Origin: Delftia sp. PS-11
GTDB taxonomy: Bacteria; Pseudomonadota; Gammaproteobacteria; Burkholderiales; Burkholderiaceae_C
Assembly: GCF_029870285.1 (NCBI RefSeq)
Contig: NZ_JACSYA010000023.1
Location: forward strand, 54,029 to 118,028
Direction: 5' to 3'
Length of the DNA stretch: 64,000 nt
In this document: positions 62,857-64,000 of the stretch, piece after piece
Layout of the letters: each line of letters starts with the position of its first letter
How positions within the stretch are numbered: the first letter of the stretch is position 1
Notes under the pieces: generated by a model
The model's input: only the letters and a program-made list of their open reading frames with translations
What the model was told of the DNA's origin: nothing
Database searches by the model: none
Translations under genes and position numbers: made by a program

Positions 62857-63984
62857 ATGAATTTACGCTACCGAGTCGAACTGGCTGCATCCGAGCAAGA
62901 GATGCTTGGCGCACTGCTCAGCGCAGGCAAGCATGCGGCCCGCAAGATCAAACGCGCCCAGATCCTGTTTGCGGCCCATGCTGAGCAGGACAACGCACGC
63001 ATAGCCGCCACCTTGGCAGTGAGCGAATCCACCGTGTACCGAACCAAGCGCCGCTTCGTGGAGCAGGGCTTGGAGGTGGCACTGGCCGAACAGGATCGGC
63101 CAGGAGCGCAACGCAAGCTCAGCGGTAAGCAGGAGGCTTTGCTGATCGCCACCGCCTGCTCCGATCCACCGCCAGGACGGGCCCGCTGGACGCTGCAGTT
63201 GCTGGCAGATGCGCTCGTGCAGTTGAGCGAACATGAGACGCTATCGCGAGAGACTGTGCGTCGGCGCCTGGCCGAGAATGACCTCAAGCCTTGGCGCAAG
63301 GACATGTGGTGCATACCCAAAGTGGATGCCGAATACGTAGCCCGCATGGAAGATGTACTTGATCTGTACACCCAAGCGCCAGATCCACTGCAGCCCGTTG
63401 TGTGCTTCGATGAAAGCCCGACCCAGCTCATTGGCGAAGTGCGACAACCAATCCCAGCCGAGCCGGGGCAACCGTTGCGCTACGACTATGAATACAAGCG
63501 CAACGGAACTGCAAACTTGTTCGTCTTCCTGGATGCCCATCGCAATTGGCGCAAGGTGAAGGTGACCGAACGGCGAACGGCACATGACTTCGCCCAGTGC
63601 ATGCGTGATCTGGTGGATATCCACTATCCACAGGCGCAGCGCATCCGACTCGTGCTGGACAACCTCTCGACCCACACGCCCGCAGCACTGTACCGATGCA
63701 TGCCGCCAGCAGAGGCGCGTCGCATCCTGCAGCGCCTCGAATGGCACTACACCCCAAAGCACGCCAGTTGGCTCAACATGGTCGAGCTTGAAATCGGAGT
63801 GCTGCGACGCCAGTGCCTGGCTCGCCGCATCGAGTCGCGCGATCGCCTGGTGGCCGAGGTTCAAGCTTGGGAGCAACTGCGAAATGCCAGCGGCGCCCGT
63901 ATCGCTTGGATGTTCTGTACGGACAAAGCCAGGCAAACCTTGGCCAAGGCCTACCCAGTTCCCATTGCAGACAAAGCGTCATAA
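62857..63984 (+). CDS. IS630-family transposase
   Basis: The 375-aa transposase has an N-terminal HTH ([20 protein letters not shown], then RRFVEQGLE) and a DDE catalytic domain with [13 protein letters not shown] (first Asp), [15 protein letters not shown] (second Asp) and [20 protein letters not shown] (final Glu), the IS630/Tc1-mariner arrangement. The frame is intact from ATG to TAA, so it may be active. Its stop codon abuts the right inverted repeat. Confidence 0.93.
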   Translation: MNLRYRVELAASEQEMLGALLSAGKHAARKIKRAQILFAAHAEQDNARIAATLAVSESTVYRTKRRFVEQGLEVALAEQDRPGAQRKLSGKQEALLIATACSDPPPGRARWTLQLLADALVQLSEHETLSRETVRRRLAENDLKPWRKDMWCIPKVDAEYVARMEDVLDLYTQAPDPLQPVVCFDESPTQLIGEVRQPIPAEPGQPLRYDYEYKRNGTANLFVFLDAHRNWRKVKVTERRTAHDFAQCMRDLVDIHYPQAQRIRLVLDNLSTHTPAALYRCMPPAEARRILQRLEWHYTPKHASWLNMVELEIGVLRRQCLARRIESRDRLVAEVQAWEQLRNASGARIAWMFCTDKARQTLAKAYPVPIADKAS

Positions 63985-63997
63985 CCTCTGTGCAGAG
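63983..63997 (-). repeat. Right inverted repeat of the IS630 element
   Basis: AACCTCTGTGCAGAG is the exact reverse complement of the left repeat at 62503-62517 and is followed by GTA at the window end. Confidence 0.8.
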
Positions 63998-64000
63998 GTA

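Larger units (their letters stand above)
62499..64000 (+). mobile_element. IS630-family insertion element (right end at window edge)
   Basis: The segment holds an IS630-family transposase gene and a divergent small HTH gene, bounded by 15-bp inverted repeats (62503-62517 and 63983-63997). TA dinucleotides lie just outside both repeats (62497-62498 and 63999-64000), consistent with the TA target of IS630 elements. The precise outer boundary cannot be fixed because the window ends directly after the right repeat. Confidence 0.8.

Overview
This 64 kb window is GC-rich chromosomal DNA that looks like a betaproteobacterium of the family Comamonadaceae (Delftia/Comamonas/Acidovorax-like). The pointers are: the end of rplQ followed by an initiator tRNA; the rsmI-yraN-SIS-BON neighbourhood; a DUF4148 protein; PilT and PilU flanking a cyclic-nucleotide-binding-domain protein; and very dense genes with many 4-nt ATGA overlaps. 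The genus is inference. No rRNA, CRISPR array or prophage was seen.

Layout. (1) 1-600: rplQ end, tRNA-fMet, terminator and a small unknown gene. (2) 1.1-2.6 kb: a DASS-type anion symporter. (3) 2.6-10.3 kb: a seven-gene minus-strand operon with a lipoprotein binding protein, two permeases, a double-ATPase ABC protein, a luciferase-like flavin monooxygenase and two CMD/AhpD-like proteins; its substrate is unknown. OsmC and VOC genes diverge from it. (4) 12-16.2 kb: Hsp70-like protein, rsmI, yraN, SIS and BON genes. (5) 16.2-20.9 kb: a 3-hydroxyisobutyrate-dehydrogenase-like enzyme, pilU, a cNMP-binding protein, pilT and a YggS-type PLP protein. (6) 20.9-28 kb: a Liv-type binding protein and TetR regulator, opposite an acyl-CoA ligase and a single-chain biotin-dependent acyl-CoA carboxylase; two palindromes sit in the shared promoter. 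(7) 28-36.8 kb: aminotransferase, FKBP isomerase, DMT exporter, the divergent norR/hmp nitric-oxide pair with a sigma-54 promoter, DUF3297, DUF445, a BASS/ACR3-like transporter and a small helical protein. (8) 36.8-45.1 kb: a metal two-component system divergent from a czcCBA-type RND efflux operon, with a CusR-like palindrome between them. (9) 45.1-52 kb: a toxin remnant with an orphan BrnA-like antitoxin, DUF4148, a GlcD-like oxidase, a LysR regulator, purU and a PAS-GGDEF-EAL protein. (10) 51.9-58.3 kb: a siderophore-uptake locus (TonB receptor, methyltransferase, RhtX/FptX-type permease, ChaN lipoprotein, PchR-like AraC regulator) with a candidate Fur box. (11) 58.3-62.2 kb: a class II ribonucleotide reductase interrupted by a 383-residue intein placed directly before the predicted catalytic radical cysteine. 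(12) 62.2-64 kb: an AAA ATPase gene cut after about 37 codons, then an IS630-family element carrying a divergent HTH gene, with a terminal repeat at the window end.

The best candidates for new biology are the LLM/CMD/ABC operon with its cysteine-free CMD partner, the ligase-carboxylase island with its paired operators, and the NrdJ intein. Start codons were chosen from Shine-Dalgarno spacing and family numbering. All family names come from motif recognition, without database searches.
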